The notes under the pieces: model-generated
The model's input: the letters and a program-made list of their open reading frames with translations, nothing else
Told to the model about the DNA's origin: nothing
Databases searched by the model: none
Position numbers and translations under genes: made by a program
In this document: positions 24,598-31,369 of the stretch, in pieces
Layout: each line of letters begins with the position of its first letter
Position numbering within the stretch: position 1 is the stretch's first letter
NCBI GenBank assembly: GCA_030018915.1
Contig: JASEHE010000010.1
Location: forward strand, 1 to 34,075
Direction of reading: 5' to 3'
Length of the DNA: 34,075 nucleotides
Source of the DNA: Verrucomicrobiota bacterium
Lineage (GTDB): Bacteria; Verrucomicrobiota; Kiritimatiellia; UBA8416; SLMC01

Positions 24598-25124
24598 AGA
24601 AGGGATTCACGCTGATCGAAGTGCTGATGGCCGTCACGATCCTGGGCCTGAGCATGGCGATCCTGCTCACGAGCGTGTCGAACTGCCTGGCCGTCGTGCG
24701 GCGGGCTCAGGAATACCAGGCGGCCCAGTGGGCGCTGAGCCTGGGCGAAACCGAGCACCCGCCGACGGAGTCGGACAAGCCGGAGAATCTGATCGTGGAA
24801 CCGGTGAAATACGAGAACGGGCTGAGCTACTCGCGCGAGGTCGAGGAAGACGCGGACCAGGACGATCTGTTCGTTGTCCGCGACAAGGCGACCTGGTCCT
24901 ACCGGGGCGTCGAGAAGTCCGAGGAGGTGGTCCGGCACATTTTCGTCCAGGGCAGCTCGAAAAACGCGTCCGGCTCGTCCGACACAGGCCTGCTGAAGGC
25001 CCCGGCGACGAAACCGGCGCCGGGCGCGACCTCCGGGCCCGTGCCGGGGCGACCGCCGGCGACGGTGCCAGGACGGCCGCCCGGACCCTGGGGCGCCGGC
25101 ATGCCCGGAAAGGCGGCGCAATGA
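24594..25124 (+). CDS. gspI: Minor pseudopilin GspI
   Basis: The protein (176 residues) starts at the ATG that overlaps the gspH stop. Leader MKKG is followed by FTLIEVLMAVTILGLSMAILL, with SVSNCLAVVRRAQEYQAAQWA as the rest of the helix. The globular part is longer than typical GspI and ends in a Pro/Gly/Ala-rich tail (PVPGRPPATVPGRPPGPWGA) that looks disordered. The track lists it only inside a longer ORF from 24144, the first 150 codons of which are a shadow of gspH. GspI normally sits at the pseudopilus tip with GspJ and GspK, but here 2.2 kb of foreign DNA separates it from gspJ. Confidence 0.86.
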   Translation: MKKGFTLIEVLMAVTILGLSMAILLTSVSNCLAVVRRAQEYQAAQWALSLGETEHPPTESDKPENLIVEPVKYENGLSYSREVEEDADQDDLFVVRDKATWSYRGVEKSEEVVRHIFVQGSSKNASGSSDTGLLKAPATKPAPGATSGPVPGRPPATVPGRPPGPWGAGMPGKAAQ

Positions 25125-25194
25125 CCACGAATCTTCCCGGATTAGTGCCTTATCACGGCGCAACCGCCGCAAAAAACGAGAAGACACGGGACTC

Positions 25195-25320
25195 AACACT
25201 CAACATGCAACGTTCAACACACAGAGATGAAATCCAGCGAGCGGTGCAAGTTCGGGCACGTCGTCTCTCTCGAACCATGGCGAGGCCATGAGCCGACTCC
25301 CGCCGTTGCATGTTGAGCGT
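25195..25320. repeat. 17-base inverted repeat pair with 92-base interior
   Basis: The left arm AACACTCAACATGCAAC and right arm GTTGCATGTTGAGCGTT are complementary at 16 of 17 positions. The interior has no clear gene. It could be a hairpin or the ends of a tiny element. Confidence 0.55.
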
Positions 25321-25323
25321 TTT

Positions 25324-25349
25324 GGGTTGCGGGCGTCAGCCCGCGTTGC
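25324..25349. repeat. 26-base palindromic repeat (copy 2)
   Basis: Matches 18392-18417 at 23 of 26 positions, with the GCGGGC/GCCCGC arms conserved. Confidence 0.7.
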
Positions 25350-25500
25350 GCAAACGTTGTTCTATCATCGTCTGGCGCATGAGATATACGTCGCGCGATC
25401 AACAAATGACGCTCGGAATACGCGGCAAATGACTGTCCGTGGATCCGCTATCGGGCCGGATCCCCGGCAATTACAAACGTTGCCCGAGAATACGTTAGCC

Positions 25501-26679
25501 ATGAGGAAAATGAAACGGAGAAAGGGAAAACAGAGAATGTCATACCCATCAGTTGACCAGTTACAGAAGGTTCTTACCGAGAAGGTCTTTCACTACGCCA
25601 AGGACTCGAAAAAGGCCGCTGGTCGAGCCCTCGGCACCCTCGTCGAAATCATCACGTTCTACTCGCTAAAGGCGTGGGGCCTTGAGCGGAATGTTGCCAT
25701 AGAGAAACCGCTACCAGAGTTCGGAAACGACGACATCACGCACAACGTCGAATACAGCCTCCATCCGTCCAACCCGCTCGTCACGGTTGACTTCAGCCGG
25801 GACGACCTTCCCATTACGGCGCGGAAGATTGCCAGACTCCCGGAGGTTGCCGCACTGGCGATCCATTCGGACGCGATCAAGACCAGTGCCCTCCTGAGCA
25901 AAGACTTGGTTCTCCGAAACTCATGCACGGTCTGCGATTGCGGCGAAACATTCCTCAACGCATGCCTTGACAGCCTCGGCAAGAAGACCGGGCGGTACTC
26001 CGTCGCCACCCTTCGCCGCCGTCCCTTCGCTATTTTCGAGTGCAAACGCGTCGGCGTCGAGGAAGGCATGCGGAAGGGACCGCAGACGACTGAGAAGGCG
26101 AAGCAAGGCGCCTACGTTGCCCGAACGGTGTCCGCATTGCAGAAGATCCGATTGACCGATGGCAGCATGGGCGGTCTCATTCAGAAGCGTGACGGGTCGT
26201 TTCGGCATGGCGACTACTACAAACTGATGGCAGAGATCATTGCGTCGGGTGATCCAGAACTGCTTTCACGCTTCATCTTGACCGTCGGCGTCGTGAGCAA
26301 TCACGGCAACCGGTTCACGTCGGAGAACCACAACAAGGAACTGAAGGTGCTTGCCCAGTCCTACGACTGGCCGTTGTTCTTGACCGACGCAGGCATCGCC
26401 CAATTCATTGACGAATTGCTGCTACACCCAGCGGCCGAACTTGGGGCAGCCCGGAAAGCATTTCTTGCCAGTTACACCGGCAAGAAGGGGGTAAACCAGT
26501 TTGCGAAAGTCCAAATCTCTCTTGCCGCCGATACCGCCCTTCAAACCTACTTCAAATCGAAGGCGAGTACGATTGAAGGATGGTTCAACATCATCGCCCC
26601 CGCAGGCAAAAGCCTGGGGGCTCTGAAAGACGAACCGGGCACGCTGAAAGGCAAGAACCGGCAGGAGATTCACGCATGA
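25501..26679 (+). CDS. Putative type II restriction endonuclease
   Basis: The protein (392 residues from ATG 25501; 25510 and 25537 are alternatives) shows a candidate PD-(D/E)xK core: acidic EFGNDDITHNVEYSLHPSN (about 80-98) and RRPFAIFECKRVGVEEGMRK (E180 and K182 in ECK), followed by GPQTTEKAKQGAYVARTVSAL. A CTVCDCGETFLNAC stretch has three closely spaced cysteines. I do not recognise the exact family. The endonuclease call rests on the ExK motif and on translational overlap (ATGA) with a DNA methyltransferase. The recognition sequence is unknown. Start 25501 is chosen because cassette ORFs usually begin at the cassette edge; the track start at 25288 would lie outside the cassette. Confidence 0.72.
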   Translation: MRKMKRRKGKQRMSYPSVDQLQKVLTEKVFHYAKDSKKAAGRALGTLVEIITFYSLKAWGLERNVAIEKPLPEFGNDDITHNVEYSLHPSNPLVTVDFSRDDLPITARKIARLPEVAALAIHSDAIKTSALLSKDLVLRNSCTVCDCGETFLNACLDSLGKKTGRYSVATLRRRPFAIFECKRVGVEEGMRKGPQTTEKAKQGAYVARTVSALQKIRLTDGSMGGLIQKRDGSFRHGDYYKLMAEIIASGDPELLSRFILTVGVVSNHGNRFTSENHNKELKVLAQSYDWPLFLTDAGIAQFIDELLLHPAAELGAARKAFLASYTGKKGVNQFAKVQISLAADTALQTYFKSKASTIEGWFNIIAPAGKSLGALKDEPGTLKGKNRQEIHA

Positions 26680-27290
26680 CAGCCGGGCGGACACTGAACA
26701 CTCTCAGTCAGGAGTGGGGAACACCGGAGAAGTACGTCAATGCGGTACGTGAGTTCTTCGGCGGCCACATCGCCCTTGATCCCTGCTCAAATGAGTATTC
26801 GATTGTGCATGCGGAAACGGAATACCGCCTTCCGAAGCATGACGGACTCCGAGAGACCTGGGATTTTCCCACGATCTACGTGAATCCGCCATACGGAATA
26901 GACAAGGAGCGTGGCACTTCGATCAAGAAGTGGTTGTGCCGCTGTGCCACCGCACACAAGGAATACAAGTCCGAAGTTCTCGCCCTTGTGCCAGTTGCCA
27001 CGAACACCGGCCACTGGAAGAACAATGTATTCGGCAAGACAACGGCAGTTTGCTTCCTGTACGACACCCGCCTCAAGTTCCTCGTCAATGGGCAGAACGG
27101 CGGCAAAGGCGCACCGATGTCCTGCACGATGGTTTACTGGGGCAAGGACTTCGACAGGTCCCTCTCCATCTTTGCCAAGTTCGGTGCGGTCATTGACCTC
27201 CGCCCGTTGAAGGGCAAGAAGTTCGGCGAATGCTCGGAAAACGGGCAGACGGACTTGATCCCGGAAGAAGAACCGGAAGAGGAAGGCTAA
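26676..27290 (+). CDS. N6-adenine DNA methyltransferase (phage Dam-like family)
   Basis: The protein (204 residues) has EWGTPEKYVNAVREFFG, then IALDPCSNEYSIVHAETEY, and the catalytic N6-adenine motif IYVNPPYG, with APMSCTMVYWGKD near the end. This pattern fits the phage DNA N-6-adenine-methyltransferase family. It should protect host DNA from the adjacent nuclease. ATG 26676 overlaps the nuclease stop as ATGA and has AGGAG eight bases upstream; the track start at 26580 is an extension. The C-terminal tail is acidic (PEEEPEEEG), and the TAA stop lies inside the attC R'' box. It is small, so target recognition is probably limited to a short site. Confidence 0.85.
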   Translation: MTAGRTLNTLSQEWGTPEKYVNAVREFFGGHIALDPCSNEYSIVHAETEYRLPKHDGLRETWDFPTIYVNPPYGIDKERGTSIKKWLCRCATAHKEYKSEVLALVPVATNTGHWKNNVFGKTTAVCFLYDTRLKFLVNGQNGGKGAPMSCTMVYWGKDFDRSLSIFAKFGAVIDLRPLKGKKFGECSENGQTDLIPEEEPEEEG

Positions 27291-27347
27291 CAAAGCGGTG
27301 GAACACTACGCCGCGAAGCGCGGCGAGGTTCACCGCCGCCGTTAGCG
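27285..27347 (+). other. Integron attC recombination site
   Basis: The parts in order: R'' GGCTAAC (27285-27291), spacer AAA, L'' GCGGTGGAAC (27295-27304), an inner hairpin CGCCGCG-AAG-CGCGGCG (27309-27325), L' GTTCACCGC (27328-27336), spacer CGCC, and R' GTTAGCG (27341-27347). L'' and L' pair with one unpaired G in L'', the extrahelical base that sets strand choice for the integrase. The length (63 bases) is in the normal attC range. Cleavage is expected between G27341 and T27342. Confidence 0.85.
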
Positions 27348-27358
27348 GAACACGAAAA

Positions 27359-28087
27359 ATGATCAAGGCCTTCTCAACCAAGGGCAGAGACGAGCCTGGC
27401 CACGCGCGGCGCGCGGCGGACGGGTTCACACTGCTGGAGATCATGCTGGCGGTATCGCTGATGTCGGTCGTGGCCCTGGTGACATACTGGTGCTTCTCAA
27501 CCGTGCTGACCGGCTGGAAGCGCGGGATGACGCTGATGGACAATCTGCATCACGGGGATTTCGTGATCGAGCAACTCGTCTCCGGGCTGCGCTCGGCTTA
27601 CTACCCGGACGCGCCCCGGAGCGGGATGGGCGCCTATGGCTTCACGCACAAGGACAACGGCAATGGGCCCTACTCGAGCGACGAGATCGGTTGGGTCAAA
27701 CTGGGTGGAGCGCTTGTCGGCAACGACTGCCCGTTCATGGGCAGTCCACACCGGGTATGCTTCAAGGTTGACACCGGCGCGCGCGGCAAGAGCGAGGCGA
27801 TGGTCAAGGCGTGGCAGATCATTGGGCAGCCCGAGGATTTCGACCAGGAAAAGATCGAATGGACGCCGATTTCGAGGCGAGTGGCGGGGTTCAATTGCCG
27901 GGCGGCGTGGAAGACAGTGTCGGACTCGACCGATATAGACTGGCAGGACGAGTGGACGAACACGAACGAACTGCCTACGGCGGTCGAACTGACGCTCTAT
28001 CTGGAGCCGATCGAACAGGAACAGGCCCCGCTCGAACTGAAACGGGTGGTCGGCCTTCCGGCGGGCGCCCTGTCGCCGCACCACTAG
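27359..28087 (+). CDS. gspJ: Minor pseudopilin GspJ
   Basis: The protein (242 residues) has a 22-residue leader ending DG, then FTLLEIMLAVSLMSVVALVTYW with Glu5. The body has the GspJ pattern of a long helix (VLTGWKRGMTLMDNLHHGDFVIEQLVSGL) and a beta-rich domain with FKVDTGARG and RRVAGFNCRAAW. It should form the pseudopilus tip with GspI and GspK. It starts 18 bases after the cassette's right edge, with no good ribosome site, consistent with the insertion having separated it from an overlapping gspI. The track ORF from 27230 begins inside the methyltransferase and is not the true start. Confidence 0.85.
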   Translation: MIKAFSTKGRDEPGHARRAADGFTLLEIMLAVSLMSVVALVTYWCFSTVLTGWKRGMTLMDNLHHGDFVIEQLVSGLRSAYYPDAPRSGMGAYGFTHKDNGNGPYSSDEIGWVKLGGALVGNDCPFMGSPHRVCFKVDTGARGKSEAMVKAWQIIGQPEDFDQEKIEWTPISRRVAGFNCRAAWKTVSDSTDIDWQDEWTNTNELPTAVELTLYLEPIEQEQAPLELKRVVGLPAGALSPHH

Positions 28088-28127
28088 CCCGGATATTTCG
28101 CGCGGGAGTGTGAAACGCGCGGGCCAG
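28085..28127. repeat. Palindromic repeat, GGATATTTC family (copy E, degenerate)
   Basis: TAGCCCGGATATTTCGCGCG followed by GGAGTGTGAAACGCGCGGG resembles copies B and C, but the right arm lost ATAT. It begins at the gspJ stop codon (TAG) and ends just before gspK. Confidence 0.65.
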
Positions 28128-28133
28128 CCACCG

Positions 28134-29207
28134 ATGAATGGCAACCGGACAACGGAATTGATGGGACGCCGCCGCGGCGCCGCGGCGGCGCGGGACGGCT
28201 CTGCGCTGATCGTGGTCGTGTGGGTGGTCAGCCTGCTGGCCATGGTTGTGAGCTCGTTTGCCTTCGAGGCGTTCGTGGAGGCGAAAATCACGACGTACTA
28301 CCGCAACAGGCTGAAAACCCAGTGCCTGGCCAGGTCCGGCGTCGAGATCGCCAAGATGCTGATGACGCGGAGCGACGAACTCACGCGGAAGCAGACGGAC
28401 ATGACCGAGAAAAGCCGCTGGTATTCCGCCGCGAAGAACCTGAGCGACGGACTTGCCGTGTGTGGTCTGACGGAGCCGCTGGGCGACGGCGCGATCGTCA
28501 TGGATATCGTTCCGGAACCCGCCCGGAGGAACGTCAACCTGCTCCGCTCGGAGGACGACTGGGAGCGCGTGCTGGCGGTCGGCGATATCACCGAAGACCT
28601 TGGGCTCTGGCCCGTGCTGATCGAGTCGTTCCTGGACTGGACGGACGCCGACTCCACTCCCAGGCGGGACGGCGCGGAGACGGACGACCACTACGCGACC
28701 CTCACACCGCCCTATCGCGTTAAGAACGGGCCACTGGACACCGTCGAGGAACTGCTCCTGATCCGGGGATGGAAGCCGGTTCTGCTGTTCGGCGGAGTTC
28801 TGAACACCGCGCGGAAGGACGAGGAGCCGATCCGGATCAGCGGCATCGGCGATCTGCTGACGACCTATGGGGATGGCAAGGTGAACGTGAACGCGGCCTC
28901 GCGGCGGGCGCTCATGACCCTGCCCGGCATTGACGACGCCACCGCGGACTTCATCATCGCGGAACGCGAGGCCGGCCAGGAGGCTGAAGGCGCGGAGAAG
29001 CCGGACACCTCGTTTCAGAGCGTGAGCGATTTCTTCGCGAGGGTGCCAGGCCTGGAAGGGGCGACCCTGACTCCTCACATCACAACCGGCTCCAAGATTT
29101 TCCGGATTACATCCGTAGGCACAGTAGGCGCGGTGAAGAACACGGTGTCGTGCATTGTGTCGCGCGACGGCAAGAACATGAAAATCCTCCGCTGGCGGGA
29201 GGAATAG
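28134..29207 (+). CDS. gspK: Minor pseudopilin GspK
   Basis: The protein (357 residues) has a basic leader, DG before the cut, then SALIVVVWVVSLLAMVVSSFAF, which lacks the Glu5 of other pilins as GspK often does. The large alpha-helical domain follows, with LGLWPVLIESFLDWTDADSTPRRDGAE and YRVKNGPLDTVEELLLIRG, both classic GspK segments, and a helix-hairpin-helix-like VNVNAASRRALMTLPGIDDATADFIIAER. It caps the pseudopilus. Start 28134 avoids the repeat that the track start (GTG 28110) lies in; ATG 28161 is another option. Confidence 0.9.
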   Translation: MNGNRTTELMGRRRGAAAARDGSALIVVVWVVSLLAMVVSSFAFEAFVEAKITTYYRNRLKTQCLARSGVEIAKMLMTRSDELTRKQTDMTEKSRWYSAAKNLSDGLAVCGLTEPLGDGAIVMDIVPEPARRNVNLLRSEDDWERVLAVGDITEDLGLWPVLIESFLDWTDADSTPRRDGAETDDHYATLTPPYRVKNGPLDTVEELLLIRGWKPVLLFGGVLNTARKDEEPIRISGIGDLLTTYGDGKVNVNAASRRALMTLPGIDDATADFIIAEREAGQEAEGAEKPDTSFQSVSDFFARVPGLEGATLTPHITTGSKIFRITSVGTVGAVKNTVSCIVSRDGKNMKILRWREE

Positions 29208-29214
29208 AAAACGC

Positions 29215-29256
29215 GGCATGGTTCAGAGGTTCACGGTTGACGGTTGACGGTTGAAG
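29215..29256 (+). repeat. Short dispersed repeat, GGCATGGTTCA family (copy 4), with triple GACGGTT
   Basis: Reads GGCATGGTTCAGAGGTTCAC then three tandem GGTTGAC/GGTTGAA units. It overlaps the TTG start proposed in the track for the next gene. Confidence 0.7.
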
Positions 29257-29288
29257 AGGTTGGCGTTTCCGACCTCATTCGAATAACC

Positions 29289-30806
29289 ATGCCGAAGACG
29301 GGGCGCGCAATGGGGCGAACGTATGCCACAGGACTGGTGATCCAGCGGGAAAGTCTTCAGTGGACCACCGTGCTTAGCGATGGCGCGCGTATCGAAGTGA
29401 CCGGCCGGGCCCAGGTGGCCCTGCAGGCAACGGAGTCGGAGCAACCCGCGCCGGCGGCAATACCGCCGGCCGAAACCGATCCCGCGCCGACCGCCCTTGC
29501 GGCGGCGGCCGCGCCGCCGACCGAAACGGAGGCGGGCGCCGCCGCCGGCTGGAAGGACCGGGCTGCTCTGCTGCGCGAGCAGGCCCGGTCATTCCGTGGC
29601 GCCCTGGCGGTTGGGCTGGCTTCGGATCAGCTCCTCATGCGGGTGGTCCGGCTGCCGGCAACGGACGCCGCCGAACTGGCCGGCATGGTGGAACTCCAGT
29701 TCGACAAGATTTCGCCGTTTCCCGTGGACCAGATGGTGTTTTCGCGCGAAGTTCTGGCGCGCGTGGATTCCGGCAACGCCGTTCTGATTGTCGGCGTAAA
29801 GGCGGACGTCGCGGGCGCGGTCGAGAACGAGATGAATGCGGCCGGAGCTACCCCGGGCCGGATTGACGCCTCCGTAATGGCTTGGTGGCAGCTCATGCTG
29901 GACGCCGGCGAAATTCGGGAAGAAGGCCGGCAGGTGATCCTGATCCGCCGGCCGGCCGGCGTGGATTTGATCGTGGCCCAGGGCCGGATTCCCGCTGTTT
30001 TTCGCTTCCTGGGGCAGGGCCCGGGCGTCGGCAACGAGGAGTTCGAGTTCGAGGTGATCGAGGAAATCGGCTACACGCTGATGTCGCTGGAGCTCGAGCA
30101 GGGTCCGGACCAGCGGACGTCATTCACGGTCTGGCGCGAGGATGGCGCGGCCGACACGTTGGCGGAAAAAATCGAAGCGGCGCGGGGCTGCCGCGCGGAG
30201 ACCAAAGCGCTGAGCGGCCTGCCGCCGGTTTCCGAGGGGCTGGCCCGCCGGGAGGTTCTGCCCGGAGTCGAGCGGCGACTGGACCTGACGCCGGCGTCGT
30301 GGCGGCGCGCGTCGCAAGCGCGGCGGCTTAAACACCGGATGCTGCTGGCGGCGGAAGCGCTGATCGGAGTCTGGATTCTGGGCGTCCTGGCGGTCATGGG
30401 CGGGTCGTATCTCGATGGACGCAGGCTGGCGCATCTGCGCGAGCAGGCCGTGGAACTGTGCGCCCCCGCGCAGGAAGTGCGCGACATGCGCGAGCGGCTC
30501 CGCCACGTGAACCGATACATGGACTGGCAATACTCGGCAATCGAATGTCTCCGCGAAGTGACCGGCGCGCTTCCACAGACCGGGGTGGACCTGATGTCCC
30601 TGACGTTCAAGAAGGGCGAAAGCCTGCGCGTTTCGGGCGAAGCGTCGCCCGCCGTGGAACTTGTCTATGACTTGAAGAACAAGCTGGACGCGTCCAGACT
30701 ATTTGCCGGCAATACGTTCACGAGGGCGCCGGCCGCGATTTCGGGCCGGCCGAAGCCGACGTTCAGCTTCGAGATAGACATGAAGTTTCCGGAGCATGCG
30801 CCATGA
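29289..30806 (+). CDS. gspL: GspL/PilM-type secretion protein with membrane-anchored C-terminus
   Basis: The protein (505 residues) combines an actin-like cytoplasmic part (about 1-330; RGALAVGLASDQLLMRVVRLPAT, MVELQFDKISPFPVDQMVFSRE) with one membrane helix (MLLAAEALIGVWILGVLAVMGG) and a periplasmic ferredoxin-like end (IECLREVTGALPQTGVDLMSLTFKKGESLRVSGEA), the PilN/GspL pattern. An Ala/Pro-rich insert (about 45-85) interrupts the front of the actin-like domain. GspL links the GspE motor to GspM. Start 29289 is chosen over TTG 29244, which is within a repeat; 29310 is also possible. It overlaps the next gene as ATGA. Confidence 0.82.
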   Translation: MPKTGRAMGRTYATGLVIQRESLQWTTVLSDGARIEVTGRAQVALQATESEQPAPAAIPPAETDPAPTALAAAAAPPTETEAGAAAGWKDRAALLREQARSFRGALAVGLASDQLLMRVVRLPATDAAELAGMVELQFDKISPFPVDQMVFSREVLARVDSGNAVLIVGVKADVAGAVENEMNAAGATPGRIDASVMAWWQLMLDAGEIREEGRQVILIRRPAGVDLIVAQGRIPAVFRFLGQGPGVGNEEFEFEVIEEIGYTLMSLELEQGPDQRTSFTVWREDGAADTLAEKIEAARGCRAETKALSGLPPVSEGLARREVLPGVERRLDLTPASWRRASQARRLKHRMLLAAEALIGVWILGVLAVMGGSYLDGRRLAHLREQAVELCAPAQEVRDMRERLRHVNRYMDWQYSAIECLREVTGALPQTGVDLMSLTFKKGESLRVSGEASPAVELVYDLKNKLDASRLFAGNTFTRAPAAISGRPKPTFSFEIDMKFPEHAP

Positions 30807-31369
30807 CGTTTTCGCCGCGAGAAGCCGGGCTCACGCTGGCCACGGGCGCCGTGATCCTGTTCGGAGTTTCGTTCATGCTCGCCAAGCCCGTTATGCGGCG
30901 CTGGAAGGACCTGCGCGCGGAGCAGACTCGGGTTCTCCAGGAGATCGCGGTGTCCCGGCAGTTGATCGGGCGCCGCGCGAAGCACGCCGGCGAGTTGGAA
31001 AAAGTGAGCGCCAAGATTCCTCGATATCCGGCCGACAAGAAGATGGACGTGCACTGGCTGCTCGCTATGGACCAGATCGCCCAAAATACCGGGGTGAAGA
31101 TCAATAAGCGCCAGGTGGGCCCTGAGAAGAAACTGGGACCGGTCTATGAGCTGGCGATCGAATGCCACGACTGGGAGGCGTCCCAGGAAAACCTGGCGGC
31201 CTTTCTCTATGAGGCGCAGTTCGAGTCCGCCATGTTGGATATTCGCCAGCTCCATGTGACCGCCAAGCCGGACCGAAACGTTCGGGGCCGTTTTTCGTTG
31301 TACTGCGCGTATGTGAAACAAGAGAAGCCGGGGCCCGTTGCGAACGGCGCCCAGAGGAAGCAGCCATGA
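30803..31369 (+). CDS. gspM: GspM/PilO-type secretion protein
   Basis: The 188-residue protein has one N-terminal membrane helix (LTLATGAVILFGVSFMLAKPV), a coiled coil (WKDLRAEQTRVLQEIAVSRQL), and a small ferredoxin-like periplasmic domain (MDQIAQNTGVKINKRQV, YELAIECHDWEASQENLAAFL), which is the PilO/GspM layout. It pairs with the GspL-like protein encoded just upstream. Both ends overlap neighbours as ATGA (gspL stop and gspD start). Sequence is poorly conserved in this family, so the call relies on architecture and position. Confidence 0.8.
   Translation: MTFSPREAGLTLATGAVILFGVSFMLAKPVMRRWKDLRAEQTRVLQEIAVSRQLIGRRAKHAGELEKVSAKIPRYPADKKMDVHWLLAMDQIAQNTGVKINKRQVGPEKKLGPVYELAIECHDWEASQENLAAFLYEAQFESAMLDIRQLHVTAKPDRNVRGRFSLYCAYVKQEKPGPVANGAQRKQP

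Larger units (their letters stand above)
25125..25494. other. 370-base non-coding stretch between gspI and the cassette
   Basis: It contains a 17-base inverted repeat (25195-25211 and 25304-25320, 16 of 17 paired) and a 26-base palindromic repeat at 25324-25349. GTTGCCC occurs 15 bases before the cassette edge GTTAGCC. No ORF with a ribosome site is convincing; the long track ORF from 25288 is an upstream extension of the nuclease frame. Tight spacing elsewhere in the operon suggests this stretch too was added. Confidence 0.5.
25495..27341 (+). mobile_element. Integron-type gene cassette carrying a restriction-modification gene pair
   Basis: The unit begins TTAGCC, right after G25494, and ends with G27341 of an attC site. 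On circularisation the terminal G joins TTAGCC to give GTTAGCC, the exact reverse complement of the attC R'' box GGCTAAC. This match between two ends 1.8 kb apart is the hallmark of an integron cassette. The first ORF can begin at ATG 25501, directly after the boundary, and the last stop codon lies within attC, both typical of cassettes. Its base composition is visibly less G+C-rich than the flanking gsp genes. No integrase gene lies in the window. The pre-insertion sequence would read GAATACGTTAGCGGAAC. Confidence 0.8.

Noticed and set aside
23412-25199. 595-residue minus-strand ORF over gspG-gspI
   Set aside because: Crosses four real genes on the other strand and has no family features.
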